64,000 nucleotides of DNA from Gremmenia infestans (lineage: Eukaryota; Ascomycota; Leotiomycetes; Helotiales; Hamatocanthoscyphaceae), in NCBI GenBank assembly GCA_032629725.1, contig JAFEVB010000014.1:372001-436000 (forward strand). The letters are read 5' to 3'. Both the position numbers and the translations under genes were made by a program. Below the pieces are notes generated by a model. That model saw only the letters and a list, made by a program, of their open reading frames with translations. It made no database searches and was not told the origin of the DNA. Positions 23,211-36,094 of the stretch are shown here, piece by piece; position 1 is the first letter of the stretch, and each line of letters opens with the position of its first letter.

Positions 23211-24773
23211 TCAAGAAGTAAGAGCATTGCTCATCCCCATAATTGCCATACCCACAAACCCAAACGCAACACAAAGCTGCCGATTATGCGTCAGACTCAA
23301 GCTTTCAACAAAGAGATGCAAGGCCACACTAGCCATAATTCCGGCCGTAATAGCAAACATCACTCCATAAGCTGCTTCTCCAGGTTTGTGGCCCTTATTT
23401 CCGGCAATTTTGAACCAAGCCGCAGCAATGCCTGCACCTAAAGGTTGACTGACTCCTCCGAGCAGCGCGGCCCAGAACATGGCGTGGAATTTGGAGTGGA
23501 GAGCGAGGAAGAGAGGGAGGGCGAGAGCGAAACCTTCGGTGATGTTGTGGATAAAGAGAGCCATGAAGACGGAGAATCCGAGAGAGGGGTTCGCGTGGTT
23601 GGTTGCATAGGTGATGAACCCTTCGGGGAGCTTGTGGAGGGCGATGGCGATGGAGGTTTGCAGGCCAATGGACATGAATGCGTTTTCTGGGACGTGGTGA
23701 TGGTGTTGTGCTTCGAGGTCTTCGGTGTCAGACCCCGAATCACAGGCCTCCTCCATTGGGTCGCGGGAGTGGGCGCGAGTGGTAGCTCTTGAGCGGCGGG
23801 TGGGAGGTTCGTCATCGTCTTCTTCGGATATGGTGGAGGGTGGGGGAAATAAGGAGCCTGTTGTGGTGCGGAGGAAAGTTGGGTGTCGGCTGTTGGGAGC
23901 TGTTTTGGTGGCGATGTGCTTGAAGCATTCTTGGCCACATGGGTCTGAGTATCCAAAACATGGTCCGGTGGAATCACAATTCGTCTTGGTGTCTTTCACG
24001 AAAGATAAAACCCGCTTCTGCACCTCAATCATAGAGGGTCTTCGATGATCAATATTGTCAGTCGCCCGCCGGGAGCGGGGGGCGCCACTGCTGCTTCTTG
24101 GCATCGAATTATCTACAGGTGGGGGTAAAGCCTTCCCGTTCCCGTTGGATGCTTCCTCGCCAGGTAGTAGAGGGGTAGATTCGGTTGCCCTCTGATTGGA
24201 CGTCGGTGTCTTGCAGTGGTGTGAATGACTGTGACTCCCATGCGATTGTGTTCTGCTATGATCGTGGGAGTGGTGGTTCGTTTCCTCTTCGTGATTATGA
24301 TCGCAGTCGACGACATGCGAGGGGATATAGTGGTGCAGAAACCTCGAAAGAACCTGTATCCCAACGAACCCAACCATAAACCCGAGAAGCAATAACCATG
24401 CCGCCTCTGAAGGTGTATATCCACTTTTTATAAGGTACTTTTTCGAGGACGGGAGCATGCTGTACAGGGCGGAGAAAAGCTAGATTCTGTCAGCATCTGG
24501 TCTGACAAAACTGGATTACTTGGTCAAGACTCACCATGACTCCAAAACTCAGACTCAACGAGGATGCAAGGAAGACGTTACTATCCTGTATCCTGAAGTT
24601 CTTCTTACTCGGTATCAATCGCACTAATACATCGACGCAAATTATGCTGGCACCGGCGACACAAGCTAATAGAGGGGTCAGCTACAGTACCTTGGACTTC
24701 CCCAGACGCAAAAACTTGACCTACCAATTCCACTGACTACACACATAATCCATCCGCGAGTATCGTTATCCAT
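23211..24773 (-). CDS. zrt3: ZIP-family zinc transporter, Zrt3-like
   Basis: Zinc/iron permease of 482 aa from exons 24773-24725, 24665-24535 and 24479-23211. The first 60 residues (MDNDTRGWIM...LSFGVM) give two membrane segments. A His-rich loop follows (DCDHNHEEETNHHSHDHS and SHGSHSHSHHC), then a long Ser/Arg/acidic loop of about 180 residues that includes CDSTGPCFGYSDPCGQEC. The conserved metal-binding helices carry ALHKLPEGF and HNITEGFALALP. Yeast Zrt3 releases zinc from the vacuole, and its length (503 aa) and topology match. The His-rich loop and the Cys cluster are likely metal-sensing or regulatory. Confidence 0.93.
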
Positions 24774-25503
24774 GCTGGACCCCATATTTCTGTATATAGC
24801 TAGCCAGCCTGGGCAGTTGTGTTAAGGGTTCCTTTTTCTGTTGTCTTGCCTGCGGACTGGGTGGTAGGATTCGGGCGCAAGTCGCAGAGTACAGTGCTGT
24901 ACTGTATTTCAAACTGAATGATAGGCGTCTTCAAGTCTCTCTTCCTTCAATTTATGGCTGAGAATTATAGTGAAGATGAGACGGCAAACATGTCGGGCAT
25001 AAGAGAAATTGTAGGACTCCAAGGGCGAGGGCGAGGGCGAGGGCGAGGGTGAGGCACGAGATGATTAGTGAGGGCAGATCTTTGGTGCAATGACGATGCT
25101 GCTTAGGGCCGTTTCGGGTAAGTACCCACGCCATCAAGGTCCCCAAACTTTCCTTTCCCAGGGCAATGCAATGGACAAGGGTTGATTTTAGTGTGGCGCC
25201 GCGAGTACTGGCTGCATTTCCATTCGTCGCCTTCTGATTGGCCACTTGCTCATCGTAACTGGTGCTCTTCACCCCTTGCTTACTTCACTGAAAGATTCTG
25301 ATTATCATACTCACCGCATCAGAGCTTCAGTGCGTATATCTTGGAGACTCTCTCGCATTATACGGCTTAATACTCTCACGAAATGAGTTCAACCGTGAAG
25401 TACAAATGAGCCTCTCCTGAGTCCTGACTGTCTCCTACAATAATAATGGCAACTTATGACCAAGATCAAACCGATTGTTTGGAAGGACTCCGATCATCTC
25501 CCA
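24774..25503. other. Intergenic region with GGGCGA repeats
   Basis: Upstream flank of the Zrt3-like gene and downstream flank of the coiled-coil gene. Four to five tandem GGGCGA hexamers lie at about 25023-25048. No gene. Confidence 0.45.
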
Positions 25504-26879
25504 TCACTTCTGTTTATACTCCACGAGGGTTTTCTGTGCCTCAGCTTCGCTGCGATCCGCTTTCTCGATACTGGCTTTGGCTCGTTGAAACTCTGCAGCG
25601 AGATGTTGCAGTGCATAAATATCTGACATGTATACATCCTCCAAACTCGATATCTGTACACTATGCCCCTCGGCCCATTTCGCAAGGACACCATTCATGT
25701 CTTCGAGAGTGCTGTCATAGTTATGTCTTACTTGCAGGGCCTTGGCTTTGGCTGTATTGGAAAGCTGGAGCAGTTTGATGATTTCCGCAGCTTTCGCGGC
25801 TTTAGCTGCCGCTTCCTCAAAACCTACTGCTTCGACAAGGGCGATTGCGTCCGAATGAGACTTGGAACGTGAAGTCAGGCCCGGTACAGTGGAATATGGG
25901 TCTGCTCTGCGTCGTTTGCGAAGGCGTTCTGCCTCCTCATTTGGTGAGCTCGAGTCCCCAGCATCTGTCTGTCGTGGCTCCATCGGGTCTGGAGTATTCT
26001 TGAGCAATCCTCCTGTATCTGTGTCTTGGGCTCCTGCATCCCGAAGATCATCAGGACGAGGCTTACTCTTCAGGCAATCCTTCACCTGCATCTCAAGCAG
26101 TCTGATCAGCGAGCGTTGCACAAAAATTGTATCATTGTCTGTTGTTCCATCTTCCGCCATCTTAGTCAATCTAGCCTCTTCATCAGCGAGACGTTTTCGG
26201 ACTTTATTTGCGTCTACCTTTCGTTGACGGTCTCGTAGTAAGACATTTACAGCCGAGCCTAGCTAATATTAGTCCGTTGTCATGATGGAATTTGGGAGAA
26301 CTCTGTACCATAACTGAACGTCCCCTTCTTTTCCTGAAACTTGTAATAGACCTCCACCACTCTAGATCGAGCGTCACCCATAGTGTCATATGTCCATTGA
26401 TCAAAACCCTTCTCTCGTTTGTATGCCGCCAAAAACGCCCGAAGTTGACCTGGCATTGAGCTACCTTTAGCCTCACCCTTCTTGAATTCCTTGTGCTTCC
26501 CCAGCTCTCCCAGTGCTCCATTTCCAGCCAACATCACCCAATGCTGAGCCAAAATATGCAATTCCTCAATCAACGGCTTGTTCCCGGAACCAGGGCCGAT
26601 ACGCACGATGTGGGCTATCGGCTCTCCGACCATTCGACAGAAGCTGATCTCATCCCAGGCTCTCACGAAATCCGCGCCCGCCTCCTGCATCACGGCTTCG
26701 AATACTGCCTCCCTAAGCTCATCACTATCCGTATGGCCGAGATGATCTAGGTAATGGGTCGCCTTGAGGATCTGGGCTGGCGTTGTGACGGGAGCGATCA
26801 ATTTGGTGAGAATTACTTTCTCTGCTTGCGCTTCCGCTGAAAGAACTCCTCCGACCTTGGACTCGTGAGCCGCCATCAT
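25504..26879 (-). CDS. Unknown protein with C-terminal coiled coil
   Basis: Two exons (26879-26309 and 26258-25504) give 441 aa, joined by a 49-bp intron with GT-AG ends. The start MMAAHESKVG leaves the second Met as an alternative. Residues 1-190 form a mixed alpha/beta region rich in conserved-looking segments such as FVRAWDEISFCRMVGEP, WVMLAGNGALGELGKHKEF and DQWTYDTMGDARSRVV. Residues 190-441 are helical and charged, with a basic patch RLRKRRRADP and repeated Ala/Lys (AAAKAAKAAE), typical of a nuclear coiled-coil protein. No family is recognised. Confidence 0.68.
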
Positions 26880-27331
26880 TAAGAGTTGGCTTGCGTATCG
26901 TGGGTCGAGTGCTAAACCAAGAAGCTTGCGCTTTGTCTTCTATGTTTTTTCTTGTATCTAGATTTTTGAAATTGGTGAATGGACCAGCCAGTCTGACCTG
27001 ACCGCCTTCATCCGAGCAATTCACACTCGGCTGTGGTGAACATCTCTAATTCCATGACATAACCGTAGCATCTTATTGTTTGAAGTTCCGAGAACGTATC
27101 TTGCCGTATAATTTCGGGTTGTAAATCATATTTACTCATTCTACCATTACACTCCAAGACCGTGTGAATTTACAGCCAGATTAAGAATGACTCTTTCACT
27201 GTTGAAGACCATGGCATTGTGGAATTATTGCTCGTCAACAATTCATTGCTTGTACAGAAATATTCGCAGATGGCCCAGGATGTGCCGTGAGAACGCATTA
27301 AGTTGCAATTCTATTCCTTCGAGACCGTCTG
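26880..27331. other. Intergenic region
   Basis: Upstream of the coiled-coil gene; no coding signal. Confidence 0.4.
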
Positions 27332-27719
27332 TCAACATTTTTTCACGTCCTCATCCTCTTCTACCTTTTCAAAAAATACCGTTTTCGCCTCATCATATGC
27401 CTTCATCGCCACCTTCTTGGCAACTTCTTTTGTCATAACCAGCTCTAGAGCCCGCTCATAAGCCTCAAAGTGTTGGCCAAGTGTATAGGCATCTTCCCTA
27501 TTGATTTCTCTCGAATCTGCGACCATTTCCTGCCCGCTGGTGACTCCCCGTTGTGCGATCATGGCATGAAGCTCACTGAAAGCATTGTCACAATCCACTG
27601 TAGTAACAGTAGCTGCTAGATAGATTTCCTGGCAAAGGCAAGCGCTCCTGCGATGGATCATCTCGTGATTTCAGAGAAGCAAACACGTTATTTAACTTGT
27701 GTCTGGAATGCTTTGACAT
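27332..27719 (-). CDS. Possible small protein, uncertain frame
   Basis: ORF 27661-27332 (109 aa) has good coding texture from ELHAMIAQRG onward: helical, rich in Glu/Lys (KVAMKAYDEAKTVFFEKV). An ORF starting at 27719 (MSKHSRHKLNNVFASLK) runs into it in another frame. One of the two is probably the real N-terminus, with a short intron or a lesion between them. I do not recognise the family, and it may be a remnant. Confidence 0.3.
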
Positions 27720-28329
27720 GATTGTTTCTCGTTCCGCAATACAGACCACGGGTGAAATTGCTTTAGAGCTGATATGTAGTGGCTAATGGAGGAAGAGAAT
27801 AGTTATTTGGCATATGGTAATACCTTTGGAGGCAGGGATTTCGATATCTTGTAAACCCTTAACAGGTAAGTGCCCGCGGTGCGGTTACTGTTAAGATCCG
27901 TGACAATCGTGTGAGCCTTTGCATAGAGGATTCGGGAAAATCGAGAGCAGAAAGGAAAGGGGCAGTGTGGGGTATCGCTTAAGCCCCTTGCAAGGGGGAG
28001 TAATGGGGTGAGCTTGGGGCTCTCTTCGGCCAATCGATCCATTGGCCCAGTAACGAACGGTTTCTGCCTTGTCGAAAGCATAAGGTATATCTGGTACAGT
28101 ACATATAGTATATGTGTTTCTCATCCATCTATATTTGCTTTACTCAACCATAATATTTCGAGAGATGATAATATGGTACCACTTCTGTTATCGCGTCATT
28201 GTTGCCGCTACGAGTACGGTTAGCGTTCACGGTGCAACGGCACACATCGAAAACTTTGCAGTTTCGCAGCCTGCACTGTCACCTTTTGGTTGAATCATTA
28301 TTCTACCCATTTCATCACAGCATCACAGG
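27720..28329. other. Intergenic region before the permease
   Basis: Promoter region of the APC permease; short ORFs without domain signal. Confidence 0.4.
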
Positions 28330-30583
28330 ATGATGCATAGTTCGGCACCCAACCATACGAACCGGCTAAGCGGTCAGCAGGACTATGCCGATGGTAATTC
28401 GGCATCCGAGGAAGCCGCGAGTACTGAAGGCGCCGATGACCTTCTGCTCGTAAGTCGCTCGATCCGTCAAAGCTACTGCTATAGAAATCTTATTTAATGG
28501 ATGATTAGAGGAAATTGGGATACAAGCCAGTATGTAAATCAAAATTGATGTGCAGAATACGTATATTAAAACAGTCTAGGTTCTTACTCGTACATATGGC
28601 CTGATTGAGAACTTTTCAACATCTTTTGGTTCGTTGAATATTTACTCCTGCAGCCTTGTCCGAGTTTTTTTACTATTCTAAGAACCAAACAGCTGCATTG
28701 TATTTTGTAGGTGGCGTCCGAGTCACTTTCAGCACGGGCATTGCTGCTGGTGGAAACCTGGCTTACTGGTAAGTGATCCCATGCTGTCCCAGTCCACCTA
28801 GGTGAGATTGATTTTCTGTGTAGGACGAGCTATATCATCACTTGTGTTTTTACTTTTATCACTGCCGCTGTGATTGCTGAAGCATGTTCGGCTTCGCCGT
28901 CAGCTGGTTCTATCTACTTATGGGCCGCGGAATCAGGCGGTCCTCTGTTCGGACGACTTTTCGGTTTTATTGTGGCTTGGTGGAGTACTACGGCATGGAC
29001 GACCTTTTGTGCAAGTAAATATGAAGTCCTCAAATATTATCCTAGAATTGGTACTGATTTTAGAAACTAGGTAATTCTCAAGCAGCAGCAAACTATATGC
29101 TCTCTGTGAGTGCTAGAATTGTAGGGTTTCCAGCACGTATACTAATTCATTGATAGGAAATCCCTGTTTTCGGAGTCGACTTTCCTTCAGACTCCAGTGA
29201 TGTCAAATTTCGGGCGGTTCAGTGGATATGTACAGAACTTCTTTTGGCAACTGCCGCCTTGGTCAACTTTTTGCCACGTGAGTCGTTCATCTATTAATCA
29301 GCGCCTGAACCGCACTAAATTCCATCTAGAACGTCTTTTCAGATATGTGTTCTATATCTCATCTTTCTTTGTGATGTTGGACTTCTTTCTCAATGTTATC
29401 TGGCTTCCTATTGGAACCGCCAATACGATAGGTTTTAGGACTGCCGAGCAAGCATTCATGTCAACATACAATGGCACGGGAGCTCCACCCGGATGGAATT
29501 GGTGTCTGTCGTACCTAGCCACGGCTGGAATTTTGATTGGATTTGATGCCTCGGGGCACGTTGCAGAGGAAACCAAGAATGCAGCTACTACCGCAGCAAG
29601 AGGTATTTTCTGGAGTACAGTTGTGAGCGGAATCGGTGGATTCCTAGTAATTATACTCTTTCTGTTCTGTGCGGTAAGCTCGATAATTACCTGTGTTGGC
29701 CCATGACCTTGCTGATGAAGGTAGCCTGATGCCGATACATTGTTCTCCTTCTCTGCTCCTCAGCCCTTCGTCCCCCTTTACGCCCTTGTTCTCGGGCGTG
29801 GAGGACACGTCTTCATGAATTTGATCTGCATCATTGCATTGTGGCTGGTAAGTCACCCGGAGTGAAATCGAGAGTTCCAGACCAGATATCTAATATGAAT
29901 CCAGAACACCGCAATTGCCATTGTCGCGGCGTCTCGCCTTGTATTCGCCGTAGCTCGAGACGGCGTTCTACCTTTCTCGGGTTGGGTCTCGCAAGTTTCA
30001 AGCAAAGGTCAACCGAAAAATGCTGTTCTCGTTGTCTGGGGAGTTGCTGCCATTGTCACATGCACCATCCTACCTTCAGCAGTAGCGTTCACTTCCCTGA
30101 TATCGGCTGCTGGCGTGCCATCAGCTGCTGCGTACGGATTGATCTGTTTCGGTCGATTCTTCTTCACCCCGAAAAACTTCCCAAAGCCGAGATGGAGCTT
30201 GGGGAAGCTGAGCAGGCCTTTCCAGTTCATTGGTATTTTCTGGAATGGCTGGGTCGTTGCGATTCTCTTCTCGCCTTACGAATTCCCAGTATCGGGCCAG
30301 ACATTGAACTGTAAGGATTCATAGTCGTTTCTAGATCGTGGATCTCTGGGACATAAGAAGAAAGTCGTTTTTAATCCATTGCTAACTCTTGTCCGTTTTA
30401 GATGCACCGATCATCATGGCTGCAGTCACAATTTTCGCACTTATCTCTTGGTGGTTTACACCAGAATCGGCTTGGCTTCCCACGACACGCATCACTCATT
30501 TCATCGAGAGTACTGGCGAAGGCGAAGTAGGAGTCGCTAACGAGGAAGTTTCCGGAAACAGCAATATAGAGACTGCGAAGTAG
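28330..30583 (+). CDS. APC-superfamily amino acid/polyamine permease
   Basis: Eleven exons reconstruct to 549 aa: 28330-28449, 28509-28529, 28580-28628, 28711-28768, 28824-29014, 29071-29105, 29157-29277, 29330-29673, 29725-29847, 29905-30310 and 30402-30583. The total length is a multiple of three and all splices are GT-AG; exon 3's donor GTTCGT is the least certain. About twelve membrane helices are seen. ITAAVIAEACSASPSAGSIY is the conserved helix 2-3 segment. GFDASGHVAEETKNAA is the TM6-loop signature of the UGA4/TPO5-type branch, and SRLVFAVARDGVLPFSGW is the conserved loop. Substrate may be GABA, polyamines or choline; I cannot choose. Cytosolic tails at both ends are Ser/Glu-rich. Confidence 0.9.
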
Positions 30584-32217
30584 CTCCACCGCCAAACATG
30601 AATTTACTGGCCACTTTGATAGGCAAGGATGTTGCTTGCTCAAATAGTCAGGTTGGTTAGTTCTACACAAAGCGTGTGCTTCCACCATGCCTTATTTGGG
30701 ACGCCGGTTGTGTTACTATAGCTCCAAGAAGGACGGGAATTGTGACGGTAGTTGGCGAAGGGGGGGAGCGATGGGGGTAAAAATATGGCTGGCAGGTAAA
30801 AAACTGACTAGCCTTTGCAAGAGCCGACGTATAAACAAACTGAAAATAGCCAAGGTCGGCGGACTTCTTGTGAGAAATGGAATCCTCAAAATGGTGGACT
30901 TAAATGTTCTTTGCGTAGCACTTTATTGGATTCGCCGCCGAGAATACAAGACTCTCCATTTGATTTTGGACTGTTGATCAAAAGTGAGAAGAAGTCAAGA
31001 CAGGTTATAATGTATCTCAGCGTCAGGATTTCTGTGCAATGTTTGCTTCTATCCAGGTCCGGAGTGCGTGTATTTTCCGCGAGTTTTCATATGTCGGGTC
31101 TTGAATCTTCTCGCATCTTATTCCTGACATTCTCATCTTTCATGCCGGAATCCCTGAGGGCTTCAGTACCTAGATGGTTGTTAGTCTCACATCTCGAGGG
31201 GTGGTTCAGGTAACGTGACTTTTGTATTGCGGGGCTCAATCAATTTCCTCAGCGTCTTCGAGCGTTCTCAGAGCAGTACTTCTGGTGCTATACTCGCGTT
31301 AAATAGCTTTTGAGCACTGTTGTCAACAGTCTTGCTGTCAATTCGCATCTACATTCAGTCACTCGATCAAAGGTAGGTACCCACATTCTTATGATTACCT
31401 AGATGGAGACCGCTTTATGACTCGAATGAATGCAAGTGCCAAATCTCAATTTAGATTTGGCTAGAAGAAGAGAAGAGCACCATGAGGCTATCATTCTTTG
31501 CTGGTTTCGTCACCTATGACTTCTGTAAACAGGGACTTTGGCGTATTAATACCCCTCTGCGTTTGCTCCTGGTGAGGGCGCCAGTTCGGGAGCTCGTGTG
31601 GACTTGTGGAATGGTATTTTAATGCTGTGTTGTTGAAGTTATGGTAGTTTTCAACCACCCTACATGTATGTAATTCTTCTAGCATGCTCCATTGATATAG
31701 CAAGCATTTAAACATATTCCATTTCAGTGAATATCTGCTTCTCGATAATCAGATACTGAATATTGGGATTCGGGATACGGTATCCGGAACGCGGTAAATT
31801 CTAGCATTAGAACGAAACAATAGCCTAGATTTAGCATCGAGCAAATTCAAACAATTGTTATTCACTTTTTTCATAAAGGCAAAATTCAGCTCCGGACGCT
31901 GCTGACAGCCTTGATATCAAATGCTACTCTCAATCAACAGCTGTTCGCGGCTTTTATAAGATGACATATAATCAAGTATTGCCAAATAAATTCAGAACTT
32001 GCCTTCAGTGAGACAAGAGCCCGTCTCTCCAATTCATAATACCTGCGTCGCCTCGAAAACATTCAGTTCCCTTAAAGCCACGCATTCATTCAGCTCTCTC
32101 CAACCCTACCTCTTCAACACAGACTGCCTATCTCAGCCAAACATCCACCTTAATTCACACCTCACGTCTTCTTCTCCACAGCTTATAGATCATACTTTCG
32201 ATATCACCACCTCAGCT
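30584..32217. other. Gene-poor region
   Basis: No gene is supported. ORFs of 60-130 codons have biased composition and no domain signal. The 31700-31950 part is AT-rich. Confidence 0.45.
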
Positions 32218-33534
32218 ATGGCTAAAACAATGAACGACAATCCAAAGCCCTCTAAGAGCGCGGCAAATGTAAATGTCGCTCTTGGACCTAATGCCTCATC
32301 ATCTTCGGCGCGGAAGAGAGGATTTGGCGCAATATCAATTGCTCAATCTGCCATCTTCAATACTGAAAACGGGGAGGATTCACGTGCTCTAAAGCCCAGC
32401 TGCCGGGCACCATTGCCGGGGAGTGTCAAGACGGAGGAGAAGGAGGAGGAGGAGGAGAAGAGTCGGGTGGTAAGTTTTGTGCTTTGTCTATACCATATTT
32501 CATTCTTCCGTTCTGTTTAAAAAGAAGTTTCAATATCGTCTTCTTTTCCAATATAAACCTTTTCATCTCTCTCCACGTTGCACTATCATCTCTTTCACTT
32601 ATCCACAATTCATAGACACAAAATATAAAATGCATCTCTCTAACATCTCCCCAGCGCATGGGCATCTCCCCCGAACCCCCCGTCCTCCGCAAGATGATGC
32701 ACCGCATCCAGTCCGCCGCAGACGCCTCCCGCAAACCGCGCAACACAAAGTCCAACCCCGATGAATCCGACAGCGACATGTCGAACACCGAAGACAACCC
32801 ACTCGCCGCTAATTTTCCCCGCTACGGCCATACCAACCCCGGACAATACATCGACGACCGCGCCGTGATGAATTACCCCACGCCTCCCAAAACACCCAAG
32901 AAGAAATCCGCTGCGGTGCCTGGAGGAAATGGGGACGAGAATGGAGGTGAGGGCGCTGCTTTGAAAGCAAAAGAGATGTATGGCGGATACACGGCTCCTC
33001 CTGCTGTTCTTATGCAGTTCTTCTGCAACCCCCACACGCCGCCTATCAGCAAGATCGAGCGAGCGCGTATGGATCCCGCTAGTCTTGCGAGACCCGGCCC
33101 TCCTGCCCCAGATGATGCCCAGTCCTTCAACATGGCTGGTCTAGGCGTCGGTGGATCCGGACTGGCTGTTGGGTCGGGAGTGAAGCAGGGACACACACGT
33201 ATAACGTGCGGGTCCGCCCCAGGTTAAGCGGAAATATACTTGGAAGGGAGGGGTGGCTCCGAAGAGGAGACTGGGGCATGCTAAGAGGGGAGATGATGGG
33301 GTGGATGATGGGAATGAGGAGGTGGTGGAGGAGTTTAAGGAGGAGGATGGATGGATGGATGGCGATGATGAGTCGGTGTTGTTGGATGATGGGGTGGATG
33401 ATGGGAATGAGGAGGTGGTGGAGGAGTTTAAGGAGGAGGATGGATGGATGGATGGCGATGATGAGTCGGTGTTGTTGGATGATGATAGTAGTGAGGATGA
33501 GGGGAGTGAGGAGGGGGATGGTTTTGGAATTTAG
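32218..33534 (+). CDS. Acidic-tailed unknown protein with 31-aa tandem duplication
   Basis: Proposed model of 362 aa from exons 32218-32469, 32655-33179 and 33223-33534. The first intron (GTAAGT...CCCCAG) is clear. The second is 43 bp with donor GTGAAG and is needed to join the VKRKYTWKGG frame; without it the protein stops at 33227 after GSAPG, or a +1 frameshift is needed. The N-terminus is Ser/Lys-rich, followed by a KTEEKEEEEEKSR acidic-basic patch. The middle has RIQSAADASRKPRN and PTPPKTPKKK, suggesting nuclear or chromatin-linked regulation. The C-terminus has two exact copies of DDGVDDGNEEVVEEF-type acidic units. No known family is recognised. Confidence 0.55.
33292..33477 (+). repeat. 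Exact 93-bp tandem duplication
   Basis: Copy 1 is 33292-33384 and copy 2 is 33385-33477, identical by eye over all 93 bases. The unit length is a multiple of three, so the acidic reading frame continues through both copies. Confidence 0.92.
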
Positions 33535-36094
33535 GTTGCTTGCGTTGATGTTGGTTTTGAGGGGTTGGTGGTCCGTATGCCATCTATAAACGCCTAGGCT
33601 GGGGACTAGGGATGTCTTCTTTCACACCTCTTCATCCATTCTTTCAGACATCTATAACTCTTAACTGCTTCATTTTTGACTTCATTGTTTTCTGCAACCT
33701 AGTATTAAGTTATTCAGCCTTGATGACTCTAGCTATTAACATATTTCGAAGGCCAACCTCAATACAGTTACTAATTTCGTCCTCTCTTGCTTCCCTTTCT
33801 ATTTTTCCCTATATAATATGTCCAGTCCTTATCCTACAACATTCTTGAATCCTCCACGTTATTAGTATTTCATTAATCATTCATCCGGATACCCCTTGTA
33901 TCCCACCAACCCCTCCCCCTTCCCCCTCGCTTAATCATTGAATCGCTACGAATTCCAATTTTATCACTTACGCTATGTGTATAAATCATAGGGTGGGGGA
34001 TGCTGCAACCATAACATTAGAAGGGGCGTTGACATCTCGTGACTGGAAACTTATCATCTACTAGCTTCTCCGTGAATATAGAGCAACAAGCTCTCGACAG
34101 ATCCCGAAGCGCTTTTCTAATAGGTCAAGTGACAACTCAATACTCCCTCTCCTCCTTCTCCGACCCAAACTGATGCTAAAGTCTTGTGAATTAAGAACCT
34201 GGCTGTTAATAGCAGGTGTGAAGTTCCATGTAATAGGTAAAGGCTTACCAAAGAAAAAAGACTTGATGTCATTATAAAACGACCGCTGCAAAACGCCCAC
34301 TCTTCATCTCCTGATAACTTTATCATCCGTTCTATTAAAGCCACCTCGTAACTAGGTATCATGACGATCCTCCTTGATACCCAAAGGCAAATTTCAAACT
34401 CGAGTAGAAGTCGGCCGAAGCCCAAATCTGCTTAAACACGAACGGATGGACGGCCCATGAGGATTTTGTTTCCAAACTAGTATAAATTATCTGCATTTAG
34501 TTTCTTTCTAATCCTCGACCAGCATCGAATTGCGGTAGCAACAATCCACTCGGCAACGCGAGTTCGATTTTATATGTACTCGTACAGAAACCTTTACTGG
34601 GCTTTACTTCCATTACTTCCATGGCACGCTCTGTTTCAACGAATAAAGAAACACGGATAAATACGAATTAGCACGAATGAGCGAACAGGTTTTCTTCTTG
34701 ACAAAAATGTAGACATTGACAGCAAATCCTACTTCCCGCCCCACGAAAATTCAAACTACTAGACGTCTAATAAATAGCCATGAAACTCAAATCATGTAAG
34801 AAAGTTTACACTGATAGAATCTTCAGAACTATTCTATCATCCTATGATCGTCCCACCAGTGATACTCATATCAGCTTCTTCAGTCAAGTAATAATCTCCA
34901 GGGAGGGTTCCATCATTCTATATACCTAAAAACCGGTTCTGTAAATACAACGATTCCTCTCTAGCGTGAACTCGCTTTCCACCCCATCTAAAAATCCACC
35001 AGCAAACCGGTGAATGCAATTGCAACACAACACAACACCAAAGCCAAATAGCAAAAGGTCCCCAAAACAGTCATCGAATGACAGAGCCTCCCTCCGGTGC
35101 CATATAAAACCCCTTCTGATAATCCAACCGAGACTCGCAACCAGTGGAAGAAAGGGATTGGGTTGCTCGCCCTATTGTGCATCCGGAGCTTCTGCTGGCA
35201 AGAAAGCCTTCGTATCCGTGCTAGCATACGTACGAAGTATGTCTCGGCAAAGACCAGAGTGGTTTAGTGAGTGAAAGAAAGAAAGAAAGAATAGCCAGTG
35301 AGTGGGAGAGTTGCAGCGAGGGGTTATGATGAATAAATGAATGAATGAATGAATGACTTGAATTGCTTGACAGCAAGCGAGTTTTACCGTTTACGGAACT
35401 TGCGATGATATCCTATATGACTGTGTACCGGGCTTGAGCTGGATGCTATGTTATATACATGCCAGACACAGTCAGATAGCTGGCTGGTATTTAATATGCA
35501 AGAGGAGGTTGAGGTTCAGAGATGGCAGCGGCTGTACGTGGATGTCTTGCAACGCTGGCGCTGTCGTAATTCTGATTCTGGTTGTGAAATAGAGGCGCTG
35601 TGAGGGGGGATCCGGGTTGTTGTTTGTGGGAGTGGAGAGGAAGGGTTGGGTTGGGTTGCTTGCTGGTGAATGGGTGATGGATGGGGTTAAGTGACGATTG
35701 TGGAAGTGGTAGTAGTACTGGAGTATTGAGCGTGAATAGGTGAAGAACTGTAAATTGTAAATGCGGGGTTTGAAGAGATTATGATTTATGTATTTAATTT
35801 GCTGGTAATAATGTTTTGATATTAGGACAGGTATAAAATACAGGTTGTTGAAATCGAAGCCTAAGATAAGTTGATGAATCTTGTGCATAATGTTTGTCGG
35901 GTGAGACAAACTGCACTGGTGCATGGCTTTTGTCTTCAATACCCGACCAAGGTACAGGCTTACCGAAGTCCATCGAGGGACCATACAATCCAATACCGCG
36001 CTCAGTTATTTTCCTCGCAAATCCCCAAAACATCCCCCAACGCCTATTCGTACAATCCATCCATCAATCCATCCGCCAAACCCCCATCCAAGAC
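33535..36094. other. Gene-poor region with microsatellites
   Basis: No firm gene. It holds GAAA repeats at about 35270-35290 and GAAT repeats at about 35331-35355. The minus ORF 35227-34988 (79 aa) ends in a hydrophobic stretch, GTFCYLALVLCCVAIAFTGLLV, and could be a small membrane protein, but the support is weak. Confidence 0.4.

Noticed and set aside
34988..35227. 79-codon minus ORF with a hydrophobic end
   Set aside because: One membrane-like stretch is not enough to call a gene; kept only as a note in the region entry.
35472..35993. 173-codon minus ORF
   Set aside because: Low-complexity, Asn/Tyr/Pro-rich peptide in AT-rich DNA; no start context or homologous motif.
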